Part shown: positions 10,553 through 20,484 of the stretch, one piece after another
Numbering within the stretch: the first letter of the stretch is position 1
How the letters are laid out: each line of letters starts with the position of its first letter
Assembly: GCA_027919835.1 (NCBI GenBank)
Contig: JANVFP010000065.1
Location: forward strand, 1 to 33,934
Direction: 5' to 3'
Source: Lentinula raphanica
Lineage: Eukaryota; Basidiomycota; Agaricomycetes; Agaricales; Omphalotaceae
DNA: 33,934 bases
Translations under genes and position numbers: made by a program
The notes under the pieces: generated by a model
Seen by the model: the letters and a program-made list of their open reading frames with translations, nothing else
The model's database searches: none
What the model was told of the DNA's origin: nothing

Positions 10553-11115
10553 ACTCGGAGACTGGAAAAAGAGAAGTTCAAATCAAGGACGAAGGAATAC
10601 AGTAAGTACTCACTCAAATGCTTTGCGCCCAAATTTAACCTGTTCATCAGACCCCATGAAGACAAACTGGGGTATTCTCAGCACCCCTTTGATAATGTTG
10701 ACGAGGGGGGAGAGTCCGAGAGTTCTAAAGGTAAGTACTGGTATTTAAGGCTATCCAGGCACGTTTAACTATGGGAGCACAGAAGCTTCTGGATCCAAGC
10801 TTTCCAACATTCCATTGGTTTCCATGACGCCTGAACAGGCTTTGGCTCAAATCCAGGCTGAAAACCGCAAGCTCACGGCCCAAAAGGGCCCAAAACAACG
10901 CTCTTCTCGAAGCACACAAAGATCTCTCGATCAAAAACATCAATCTCTCGAACGATCATGGTGAACTTATAGGCCAAGTCTCTAAGCTGGAGGGTGAGAA
11001 AGAGGTGCTGTTGGAGATCATAGAAAAGCTAGGGAAGATTTTCAACGATATCAACGTGCCAGTCCGAAGTGCTCATGCAGCAGAAACCTTACTTGACGCT
11101 CTAGCCTCTGGACAC
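10553..11115 (+). pseudogene. Coiled-coil protein gene, frame broken by a 10-base insertion
   Basis: The first exon follows an acceptor TTTACAG and runs to 10730. It encodes RRLEKEKFKSRTKEYSKYSL, APKFNLFIRPHEDK and an acidic end, DNVDEGGESESSK. A 52-nt phase-1 intron (10731-10782, GTAAGT donor, TTTAACT branch) leads to an exon with MTPEQALAQIQAENRKLTAQ. A 10-base addition at 10878-10895 then shifts the frame. In the new frame the text resumes as NNALLEAHKDLSIKN, GQVSKLEGEKEVLLEIIEKL and IFNDINVPV: heptad-like, so a coiled coil. A GTACGA donor at about 11,116 would start an intron holding the (CT)30 repeat. I do not recognise the protein. Apart from the single insertion the gene looks recent. 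Confidence 0.5.
10878..10895 (+). repeat. 8-bp direct repeat with 2-bp spacer (footprint-like)
   Basis: GCCCAAAA, then GG, then GCCCAAAA. It can also be read as 9 bp with a 1-bp spacer. Removing ten bases rejoins KLTAQ to NNALLEAHKD in one frame. The geometry matches the feature at 829-846. Confidence 0.55.
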
Positions 11116-11148
11116 GTACGACCTAAACCCCCACGCTCAACGTTGATT

Positions 11149-11152
<4 letters not shown>

Positions 11153-11212
<60 letters not shown>
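11153..11212 (+). repeat. (CT)30 microsatellite
   Basis: Sixty perfect bases of alternating CT. It lies just after a possible splice donor (GTACGA, about 11,116) of the coiled-coil gene and about 60 bp before an AATCACAG acceptor ending near 11,269. It may therefore sit inside an intron as a very long pyrimidine tract. Such perfect runs are usually length-polymorphic. Confidence 0.95.
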
Positions 11213-11217
<5 letters not shown>

Positions 11218-11269
11218 ACACCGGCTATGCAACGTATCATAGCTTCATACATATCCTTGTAATCACAGT

Positions 11270-14200
11270 TGGTCAAACGTTAGTCCTCACCTCTTACATG
11301 TCCCAGACGGCTACCTGCTCAGTTGCTCCTGAGTCCACCTTCCCAATACGATGAAGATGGCGGTACAGAAAGTTGTGTCCTGTACGCAGGTGGACCAAAA
11401 CACTCGTGTGAGGCTTTGCAAGGCCTTTGGTAATACGCCGAAACTTGCGGGCCGTTACAGATGCTTCGCCTATTGAGACACGCTGGAATCGATCGTGGCG
11501 GGGAGACCTCTTGAAACATCTAGGTTGCTACATAGTATTCTGACATACTACGCTTGTAACATTAAGTCTATCAGTTTATATCGATTCGATTCGTTGCTCA
11601 ATTCGCGATCTTTTGCTGGGCGGTTGTTCTTTCAGCCTTTTCGAACCTTCCGGACCTTCAGGATTCTCGAGCAGCAATTCGTCGACACGTGCGTGCTCCC
11701 CGCCTGTTCATGGACAGCTGTTGAGTAAGGAGACTTCCCTGGGGACAGAAATGTTAGCGTTATCCTGAGAAATCAAGGGTTCGGTACTTGCTCTGTAGAC
11801 CGTTCTCGAGTTTCTCGCTACATGCGTGAACATTGTGGACGGCCCTTTCGCGGGGCATCAAGCCTTAGGGTTAATGTCAAAAGGAAGCAAAGTCTGATTG
11901 AGAGATGGGGGGCACCAAAGGATACCCTCCTGACGGGTTTTTGAAACTTCTCATGACCTAATTCTGGATTTCTTAGAATACTTGAAGCTTCAAACAGGGC
12001 AGGTATTCTGTCTAGAAAATGATACCGTGTCCAGAGTTTCAACGAAGGCCGGATTGGTCGCAGCGATGTTGACAACCCGTCGAATTCCATCGACTGAACC
12101 GGTTTTGAAGGAACAGCGGGATCCCGAGATGACTGTCCAGCAGGTCCGCGAGTAGCTATTGCAGTAGGACAGACGCTGTGCGAGGTTCTAGTGTAGAACG
12201 GGTTTGTAGATGTTTCACCAACTTACAACGATAGATCGGAGTTTCCAGCAAACCTAAGCAAATGTAGCGGTAGCACCACATGAGTGGTTGGGGACTTGGG
12301 GTAGGTCGTCGAGATAACGGTTGAAACTGGTGTTTCAAGATGACCAAGGGTAAATCGTACATATGAGCTGTCCTTTCTAAATTTGGTATCGAATGATTAT
12401 GTAATCTACTGAGGCCAGCACTTTAACGCTCATCACCGTTCCAGAGGACGGCGAAGCGCCCGAGAACAAATTTATATGCACAGCCACTGATATCTGTTCT
12501 CCCCTTATACCGCCACAGAATAGTGTAGGTAACCCCACAGTTTGATAACAAGAGGCGAGGAGCTGGTGGGCAAATACTCTTCCTGTAATTTGAGCGAGAA
12601 ATTGTGATAGGTACCACCAGGATTCTGATTCACTGAATCTTCTGACGATTCGCAATTTGGCTTTCTAGGAAATACTTGCGTCGATTGCGCTGAGCAGCCT
12701 GGATCATTCCAGAATCTACGAAGAGTGCCCAAAAGAAGATGAACACCGTTAATGTGGGATTATGAGTCAAAACACCTACCGTGAGCCATGAGTCTTGAGG
12801 CATATGCTGTAGAGTTGTAAACACCATCAACGTAGCTTTCGTAGTCGCGAAACTATCCTCTGGTTTGATTGACGTGGTGCCCACCCTGTCTTGACTACAG
12901 TGTGCCAGAATGGGTCAACGATAAGCGAACAATCTGATAACAGAGACTGATACTTACAGGATTCGGGGGACTACTCGCGATATATGGGGGATCGCCTGGA
13001 TTAAAAGCCCTTGAGGGAAAAAGGTTTTCTGAATCGAAACATAGGAAATTTTTGAATGTTGACAGGTTTTTGTACTACGTACCGCGTACTATCGTGGCTA
13101 CTATCCGTAGTTTGCGGTGGCCGCGGACCACTGTAATCCGGGTACTACAGGCGTCGACCGGATGAGTGACTTCCAGGATGCTCGAGCAAATTGCTGTTGG
13201 AAACTTCACTAGAGCGACGAGAAATATCAGCACAGGGACGAAATTTTTCAAGAAAAAAGGGGACGGGGAAGATGGATTGCTCTGTGGAGGGGCTACAGGA
13301 TTCAAAAGCGAAGATATCGAGCGTTCGTCTGGAGCCGTCTTTCTGTAACCCATTTTTTCTTCACTCGTAGAAGACAAAATTTGCAGTCTGAACTAGAGAA
13401 AAAAACGGCTGTTGATGATCCAGTGTTACGGTGCAACAATTGGCAACGAGTCCGTTTTTTCAAAGACAGCAATGATCGATTAAAGTGAATTGCGCGGCTT
13501 GATTACTAGCTTGATTCCGGTGAACATTACTGAGAATCCCAGGATCCTATTAAAACTAAGCACGGTGAGGCAGCAGGCCAGGATCACGATCAGTGTGTCC
13601 ACCATTCATACTAACATGTTTTTCAAGCACCATGTGTTTTGTGCCAAAAAATTCCCCTAATTGTGATGGTTTCGCAACGGCCAGGTTGGCAGTCCAGATT
13701 TTCTAAGGCCTTCCATTGCGAAATCGCACCGAATCAGAGAAGGTGGTACTACCGTGGTAGAATGTCACATCTGCAGACAAAAAACACATAGCATTGGAAT
13801 CGTACAAAGGCGGACTACCATAAACTTTCTGATCCATTTGTTACTGTAGGATTGGCCACAACGAGGGCTTCCGTTCGATGTACATAGCTCCTGGCCTCAA
13901 CGAGATTTTGGTATATCACCAACCACCTAAATTTGATTGAGGAACAAATACCTCATTGATCATATCAACAGGGATATCAGGAAGACTCTCTGATGACTCG
14001 CCATCCCAAGGCAGTATTTCCCATCTCGTAGGAAGATTAGGAAGGTTACTGATGCAAAGGCAAAGGATGCCAAAGATCTTCTGGTAAATGAGCGTCATGT
14101 TCATGATTGAAGTGTTCCCGAACTTCTCGTTCTTCTGTGGCGTTGTCAATATGGGATGTATTGACTAACGCACATGCGACCTAGAGCATTGGCATGAACT

Positions 14201-14990
14201 TGACATCGAGAAGACGTTTTGACCTTGCAGATTTCGTCACAGATTTGACTGCCCAAGCCTCTTCTTGAACGATCTGCGATGAACGCGTTTGTGGAGATGT
14301 AACGTGTATTTCCGAGTGACGACGTCCTAAAGGGCTGAACAAGTTTTGCCTCCAGTCTATCGGACAGTGAAAATTTTTGTTCGACATGAAATCCTCATGC
14401 ACGAACCTTTCTGGTGGTTGAAGCCTATGAGATGTGGGATCAGCAGAAATTCTACTAAAGGGTGTTGAGCACACCATTGGAATATGTATTTGCTTCTTGA
14501 GAAGAGGAAGTTCAGGTATAAGTAAGTATGTCTCATTGAATCGGCAATCGGTTAATCAATCCCTCGATCGGATTGATCGCATCACGAATCTAGCTGCTAC
14601 ATGTTGACATAATACGCGTCAGTTTCCTTAGGTTTCCCTTCTCATTGTCTCGTCCGATGAGCTCTATAAAGTTCGTTGATTTTTCTGTAATTACGTAATT
14701 CTGGTTCCTTTGAGCGTCCCCACCACTACCGTCGCAACTGGCAAGCCTTTCTGTGACTGTCCAGCCTTGAATTCAGCCAAAAATCCATCAGCGCGAAGTC
14801 GGTAGGATAGCAGCGTTATCGTAACACAATCAAGACACAGGAACCCATGAAAATAATCTGCAAAGGTGCAGGCTAACTCCGGAACATTTGGGTGAGACTC
14901 ACAGTCAAAAAGTCTTGCCCCAAACCACTACAACCATCCGCGCGTGTAACCTGATGTCCCACGAACACTGATATGCCGTTCTCCAGGGTA
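11270..14990. other. 3.7 kb without a confident gene
   Basis: Several open fragments have coding-like composition but I recognise none. On the plus strand near 11,330-11,430 one reads SQYDEDGGTESCVLYAGGPK, and it could be a further exon of the coiled-coil gene. On the minus strand 12,884-12,630 and 13,377-13,075 each contain a hydrophobic segment (FFLKNFVPVLIFLVALV in the second). On the minus strand 14,477-13,916 one includes LPTRWEILPWDGESSESLPD. They may be scraps of one or more minus-strand genes. A TATAAA at 14,665-14,670 could serve the gene at 14,992. A perfect 12-bp palindrome AATTACGTAATT lies at 14,689-14,700. Confidence 0.35.
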
Positions 14991-14991
14991 G

Positions 14992-17868
14992 ATGCGACCT
15001 GAACAGTTCATTCTGCTTGAAGCTGAAGAATACGATGATCTTGAGCGGGATAGTTCAGATGGCAAAAAAGCCAACGATGAATCCAGCTCTCGCGTTACGC
15101 CACTACCACCGCAATATCACCTTCCATCCGCCAATGCGTCATCTCACTTCGATCGGTTGGTTCACCATCTTGAAGAATTCATACATCGTCAGCGACCTAG
15201 CAGAGCTCTCGATCATACAGATCGCGAGACTCGAACTACTTTACCCTTATCACCCCCGCCGGATATTACGTCTGACTTGGATCGAGAGCAAGATTGGGAC
15301 ATCCCATATGCTGTCGACCTGACCAAGGAACAACGGTTGCTGAAGCATTGGATCAAGAAATATCTAGGCGACGGAGGACTAGCGATTTTCGGGTATAAGC
15401 TGTTCTACGTGCGCTGCCAGGTAAGAGTCAATGGATTAATTATCCCATTAAATTCAACTCAACCGCCATCAATCCAGCGTCAGTACGAACAAAGCATCAT
15501 AAATCGTGCCCGCACAGATATTCAAGACCAAAACATCGATCCTTTAATTCTTCGAGCCACATTTCCTTCTACTTTGCCTGGCGGTATATATCTCCAGGCA
15601 CAAAGCATGTTGCCTCAGAATATCACACTCGCATCTTACCTGCTCACTATTCCTGGCCTCTTATACCCCAAAGCACCCCGCGTCGTTTTTTCGGCCCACG
15701 AGTCTGTTCATAACATCTCTCCGGCACCATCCCGCACAGATCTAGTTCTTCCCATCCATAGCGTCATTGAGGATCCTGCGAGCATTGCACATATACTACG
15801 GGAACCACTTTTACCCCATGAGTACCCACCTCGCACCTGGATCAAATGCAATCGCGGCCTGTATCAGAATGATGTCGGGCTTGTCATAGATGATGATTTC
15901 AACGAAATCAACGATCGTGAGGAACGCTTGGTTCTATTTCCTCCTAGACTGGATTGTTCCCAACTATACGACCTTTCCAGCGGTCAAATCACGCTCAAAC
16001 GAAAGCGCGCTTTGAACAAACGCCCAGACGTTCTTCCTTGGAGAGTCGGAGAATTGATTGCCAGACGCTTTTGTGTTCCCGCACAATTAGATTGTGCTAG
16101 ACACTGTAAATTCTCTCCTACATGCGCTCATTCCGAACCGACAGAAAAGCGCTATATATGTCTAGAACAATACTGGCAGAACGGCCTTGTCCTCGTACGT
16201 GTGAAACTCAAGGATATGGAAACTGCATTGGAAATGCCAGTCAACGTTCGCCACTATTTCTTGGCTTCCAATCATCCTGAGGTTCATCGATCTCTACTTT
16301 CGATGCCTCCGCCATCCTCCTGGGAATTTCGCATTGGGGAGGCTGTCCGTTTCACTGATTTTGATGGAACTTGGTGTACGTCAGAAGGAGAGTATTCCTT
16401 TGAACTACCTGCAGGCCAAACCGAAGGCGTTATTCACTACGTCGGATCTTCCTACTGTGAAATCAATATTCCTTTGCGAGGCCCAAACTTCACGGTTAAT
16501 TCGCTTCACATACTGTCGAAAACTCATCTTGAGAAGATATTTAACCCTGGCGACATAGTTCTCCTTCTGTCTGGTGCTCGTCAGACTCTCCCTGAAATTT
16601 CGAAATCACGATCCTGAAACACTGGCTGAAGCAGAGGAGATGAACCAGGAAGGCTTAGTGATTTCTGTAGGGCCTGCTCCGGGACCATCACGACGAGGTG
16701 AAATATCCTTTTCAGTCATCATAGTAGTTTACTCATTTGATGAAAGTTCGTTGATTTCCACCCAAATACGCTTATGAAGGTCGAAAACTCAACCTCAAAT
16801 CAAGTTCGAGTTCGCTATCGCCCGAAAGACCGTTTGGGCACACCTTTCGACCATAATATGTCTCCGGCGACTCAACCCTCTACTAGAGCAGTCCCTTGGA
16901 AAAAACTGCAAGTGTACTCTGTCAAAATTTTAAGCAAGGGCTATCGTGCCATCGTCATGGATGCACGAGTAGACAAAAGCACCCTGAGCAGGCTTTCCGT
17001 CCGAATCCGGTTTGAAACTCAGGGAATGAGTAATCCGTTCGCTTGGGTCGACTATGACGGCCTTCGCCGCGTGGACAACAATCGATTCCTCCATGACATT
17101 GATGGTAACAACGAGGCCGGCTCGCATACGGACTGGGATAGTTACTGGAATCTGAAGCCCGATTATCTTCCTCAGTATTCAGCTGAAGAACGTCGTCTCT
17201 TGAACAAAGGGACATTATTAGAAGAAACTGCTCAGGCAAGCGACTCAGACATAACAGATGGCACACTCGAAGATTCAAGCCGTCCATCAACCCCTTGTTC
17301 TTCCCCGCCGAACACCGCGACTGATCCAGCTTGGGACCCTTGCTTTCCCGATCCTCCACGGCACTCGATACTCGATCCTCGTATTGCAAAAGGTTTACCT
17401 GAAGACATGGAATTATTAGTGGCCACTACGACCAATCCAGGGCGAGATCGAAAAGTTCTTCTCCGAAATATTAACGGAACAACTTTGGTCTATTCTGTCG
17501 TAGGAAGCCGGCTTGGAGGGAGCAAGCCCAGTGACAGTGATATCGTTGAAGTAGACCCTTCCACCATCCTCGAGACCCCGCGCTCATTATGCATACCTTC
17601 CAATCCCGGGATTGCCAAAGGCCTCTACCTTATCTGCTCCGGGAATCGAACTGGGCTATTGTGTCGCCGGTTAACTTACATGATGCGCTTAGATCCATCG
17701 AAACCTCCCCGGTGGTTGGTTCAGGTGGTCAAGGTCAGACGCAAACCCGGCATTCGAGTAAGATTTGACGAAACTCTTGACACATCCTATGGACCTCAAT
17801 GGGTTGAAGCCGCAGATCTTGTTGCAGTTCATGAAAATGATGCAATGCGATCATCAGCAAATGCCTAG
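14992..17868 (+). CDS. Spt5-like KOW-domain protein (about 900 aa)
   Basis: The best model has exons 14,992-16,573, 16,632-16,666 and 16,780-17,868, giving 901 aa in phase; the small middle exon is the least certain part. TAG lies directly upstream of the ATG. Residues about 184-225 resemble an NGN-like region (GGIYLQAQSM...LLTIPGLLYP). Residues about 280-300, RTWIKCNRGLYQNDVGLVI, look like the first KOW motif. Residues 440-505 (GEAVRFTDFDGTWCTSEGEY, then GVIHYVGSSYCEINI) look like another, and FNPGDIVLLLS spliced to EGLVISVENSTSNQVRVRY is a third. A Cys cluster (C-x3-C-x5-C-x14-C) near residue 365 may bind a metal, and KRKRALNKR could be a nuclear signal. This resembles the lineage-expanded Spt5-like proteins of Agaricomycetes and not the core elongation factor, because the acidic N-terminus and CTR repeats of real Spt5 are absent. 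The function is unknown; it is probably nuclear. Confidence 0.75.
16574..16634 (+). other. Intron with NAGNAG acceptor
   Basis: The donor is GTGCTC after G16573. The 3' end reads GCTGAAGCAG, so splicing can end at 16,631 or 16,634. Both keep the frame and differ by one residue (Ala-Glu-Glu or Glu-Glu). Without removal of this intron the frame ends at 16,617. Confidence 0.5.
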
Positions 17869-18385
17869 TTGGATCCAATTCGACGTTTGTATGAGCCATT
17901 GCATGAATGACCAGGCATACACTTCTACTACAGTCTACTACTAAGTGTACTACTACATTTTTTTATTGGGCAGGCGTCAATGCCTTGAGAATCTGAGAAT
18001 CTGTGTTTAACGTATCCTAGGCACTAAGTATTTACTGTGGTCGCTATCCGATCATTATTCATTCAATAATTAGCACTGAGCAATTAAATAAAAATACATT
18101 CCGGTTCACTTTGGACCAACGAACAATAACAAGCAAGTAAGATTCATGCACGTTGTATATACACATATATTGACAAACATTTCATGATAGGTAATTATTC
18201 CGTCCTCGTCAAAGGTACACAAGAGGGCAAGATAGTAGCATGGACAGAAACCAATAGACGAGACAGGTACTGTAAGATGCATGGTTGGTTCAAGTTCATC
18301 ACACGCTATAGACTTCATTAATAGGGAAAACGGTAAGGTACGAATTTGCTGTGGCTCTTCTTGCACTATATTCACCAAAATTTCT
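17869..18385. other. Shared 3' region of two convergent genes
   Basis: About 0.5 kb between the stop of the KOW gene and the stop of the minus-strand gene. AATAAA at 18,087-18,092 (plus) and its complement TTTATT at 17,962-17,967 (read as AATAAA on the minus strand) could be polyadenylation signals. If both are used, the 3' ends of the two transcripts overlap. Confidence 0.4.
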
Positions 18386-20079
18386 TCAGTCAGACAGAGG
18401 TACGAGGAAGTCTTCAATGTCGTCAGAGAAGTAGTCCATGTCCTCCTGTCTCAAATACAGGAGATCTACTTCATCTGGTTCAGCTGACTGTGGGTTTGGC
18501 TTTACCCCTTCAGGCAAGAATTTTGGATGCGAGAACAAGTACACAATTCGTTGCCACGTCCTATGGGCTGACTTATGTTTCGGGTCTGCTCAACACGGTA
18601 GGTAAGTATTCTAATGCAAGCAATGTTACTGTTACTCACTTGGATCGAGAGGTGGAACATTTTCGGGGTCCCATTTATGCGTACTCGAGACCTGGGAAGC
18701 CCAAAGATAAAGACTGCATTTTTTTTTGAAGTCTCTGTCGGTCCATTTCATTCGCGCAATGATGTCATGGAAGGAGTCCTGGCTACCGCTTGACCAGGTA
18801 TAGTGCTGTCTCTTGAGCCCCTTCGAATGGTCGTATCCCAACCAGATCAGAACATCGTACGTATATCTCCATTCACGAATCAGATCTATGAGATCGTCCG
18901 TTCTCTCATTCGTCTTTTCATAGGACTCGCCGTGGATTATTCGACACACATCATCGATGTTCATAACTTGTGGGCGGCCAGAAAGATCGGGTGCCGGGGT
19001 GTGAGGTGTAGCAATCGAACGTTTTGACTTCCTCGAGGTCTTAGTAGGGAGTAAGGGCTTAGGCTTCTTCGAGGGCTTAGAGAACGAGGACCTAGTCTTC
19101 CTTGATGAAGATGGAAGGGACTGGGATGAGGATGAGGATGGAGATGAGATTGACAAATGTGGAAGCGTAATTGAGGGTTGTGAAGACGATTCGGATGTAG
19201 TTGGGAGCGAAGCAGGCGTTGACACGTGGTCCGAAGTTCCGGACGGAGCCGGGAGGGGAGACAACGTGGAGTCGATGAGTAGAACGATAAAATGCAGCGC
19301 CGATGGAGACAGGGGCGACCACACTGCTCGGGATGGGTCGGCAAAATACTTTTTTACAGATTCAGACGGCTGATCTGTTACCAGCGCAAACAATTTTTGA
19401 TTTAGTCCGTCCGGAATGTCCCCTAATTCTGGTATGCGACCTATTGGCCGAAAGTTGGCCAAGGTGTTCAATGGACGTTCAGACGTTGGCGGCTCCATCG
19501 CTGACGCTATCCACGTGTTTGGGTTTTTTAGCGAATCTTCAATGGTAGGTGCGAACTGCTTCAGCACCAAACTAATGGCTAACGATGAATCTAAGGTAAA
19601 GCAGCCATTCACTTCCACCAGCGAGTTGGGTGTCTCCATTTGTAGGTGGTAATATTCAATTAGATCTTGAGGTTTTTGGTAGGCCTTTGCTGCGAGGGCC
19701 AAATGGAGTGAAACCGCTGAAATGGAAATTCAGGCTCATGACTGCGCGCAAAAACAACGATACGGACTTGGCGGGGAAGACGTAATTGACTCTCTGTCAG
19801 GGTAAAGTTGGGGACTACAGGGCGCATCGAAAGCTGTTGTCGAAAGAATGAGTAGCCATAATGGTCAAGTCAACAATGAAACTCACGGTCCAAACCTGTT
19901 GAATCGTTGTCAAACAGACCGTTTACAAAAAACGTGGCAATTTGATCAAATGGGTCCGTTGAGGCGACGGTTTCTGGTGAATTCGAAGTTTTTGGAGCAG
20001 TAAGAGTGGCGGAGGCAGAGTTTACGGTGTCTATCAGATTTTGGACGCTAGAGAAGTCAAGTTCTTCTGTTGTTTCCAT
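18386..20079 (-). CDS. Unrecognised 511-aa protein, Ser-rich middle and acidic tail
   Basis: Four exons join without a stop: 20,079-19,887, 19,833-19,768, 19,716-18,640 and 18,585-18,386. The introns are 53, 51 and 54 nt, all in phase 1, with donors GTGAGT, GTCCGT and GTGAGT. The start is the ATG opening METTEELDF; longer upstream frames lack an ATG. The N-terminal third is helical (ATFFVNGLFDN, LHLALAAKAYQKPQDLIEYY). The middle, roughly residues 210-300, is dense in Ser, Pro and Lys, with basic pairs (KTSRKSKRS) suggesting nuclear location. A compact C-terminal block (LIREWRYTYDVLIWLGYD, ARMKWTDRDFKKKCSLYLWA) looks like a folded domain. The last exon ends in a strongly acidic segment (YFSDDIEDFLVPLSD). 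I know no named family. It is head to head with the integrase gene. The acidic tail and basic middle are compatible with a chromatin or transcription role, which is inference only. Confidence 0.8.
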
Positions 20080-20484
20080 CGCTTCAAGCTGATGAAGACA
20101 CTGGTGAGTGAGCTCGTATACTAACACTGAGAAGAAAGTTCGTGTACTAACACTGAGAAGGTTTTCCTCACGTTAGTTGCAACTAGGACCACACTATCGT
20201 ATCTAGCTACCTAGTACAATGTGAGAGTCAGTTACAGAAAACCCAGTTTTGGAGAACTGAGCTTTTACAGGTTTTTTGCACGACAGTCCGCTTCAGTAAG
20301 CTCGCTTACATAAACCTTTGACTCGGACCAGCTCGGACCATCGAAATTTGAATTGGTCGTGTTTTTGTTGATTTCAACCATGAACTTGTACCAGCTATGT
20401 TTCCTCTTTTCTTTGCTTTCTGCAGCCTTCCTAGTATCTCCATGTTCACGTTCACTTCTTTGTGGAGCAAGCAGCCTTCCATCG
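20080..20484. promoter_or_regulatory. Bidirectional promoter region
   Basis: This roughly 400-bp region separates the divergent starts of the 511-aa gene (minus) and the integrase gene (plus). Close to the minus-strand gene it holds a 26-bp tandem duplication, and a CTCGGACCA doublet lies near 20,322-20,340. If the integrase starts at the upstream ATG (20,380), the region is shorter. Confidence 0.5.
20115..20160. repeat. 26-bp tandem duplication in the shared promoter
   Basis: TACTAACACTGAGAAG occurs at 20,119-20,134 and again at 20,145-20,160, each preceded by TCGTR, a period of 26 bp. A duplicated block in a short divergent promoter is a reasonable candidate for a protein-binding site. Confidence 0.7.

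Noticed and set aside
13075..13377. Small membrane protein on the minus strand
   Set aside because: One hydrophobic stretch in a 100-codon frame without homology or a matching neighbouring exon is not enough.
14689..14700. 12-bp palindrome AATTACGTAATT as a binding site or element end
   Set aside because: A single short AT-rich palindrome is expected by chance in this length, and no inverted partner was found.
16617..16774. Two separate genes (541 aa and 364 aa) instead of one
   Set aside because: A phase-consistent two-intron model rebuilds a KOW-like segment (EGLVIS joined to VENSTSNQVRV) and gives one open 901-codon product. RNA data could still reverse this.
14992..17868. Reading this locus as the core transcription elongation factor Spt5
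   Set aside because: The acidic N-terminus, canonical NGN-KOW order and C-terminal repeats of the essential factor are missing; only KOW-like motifs match.
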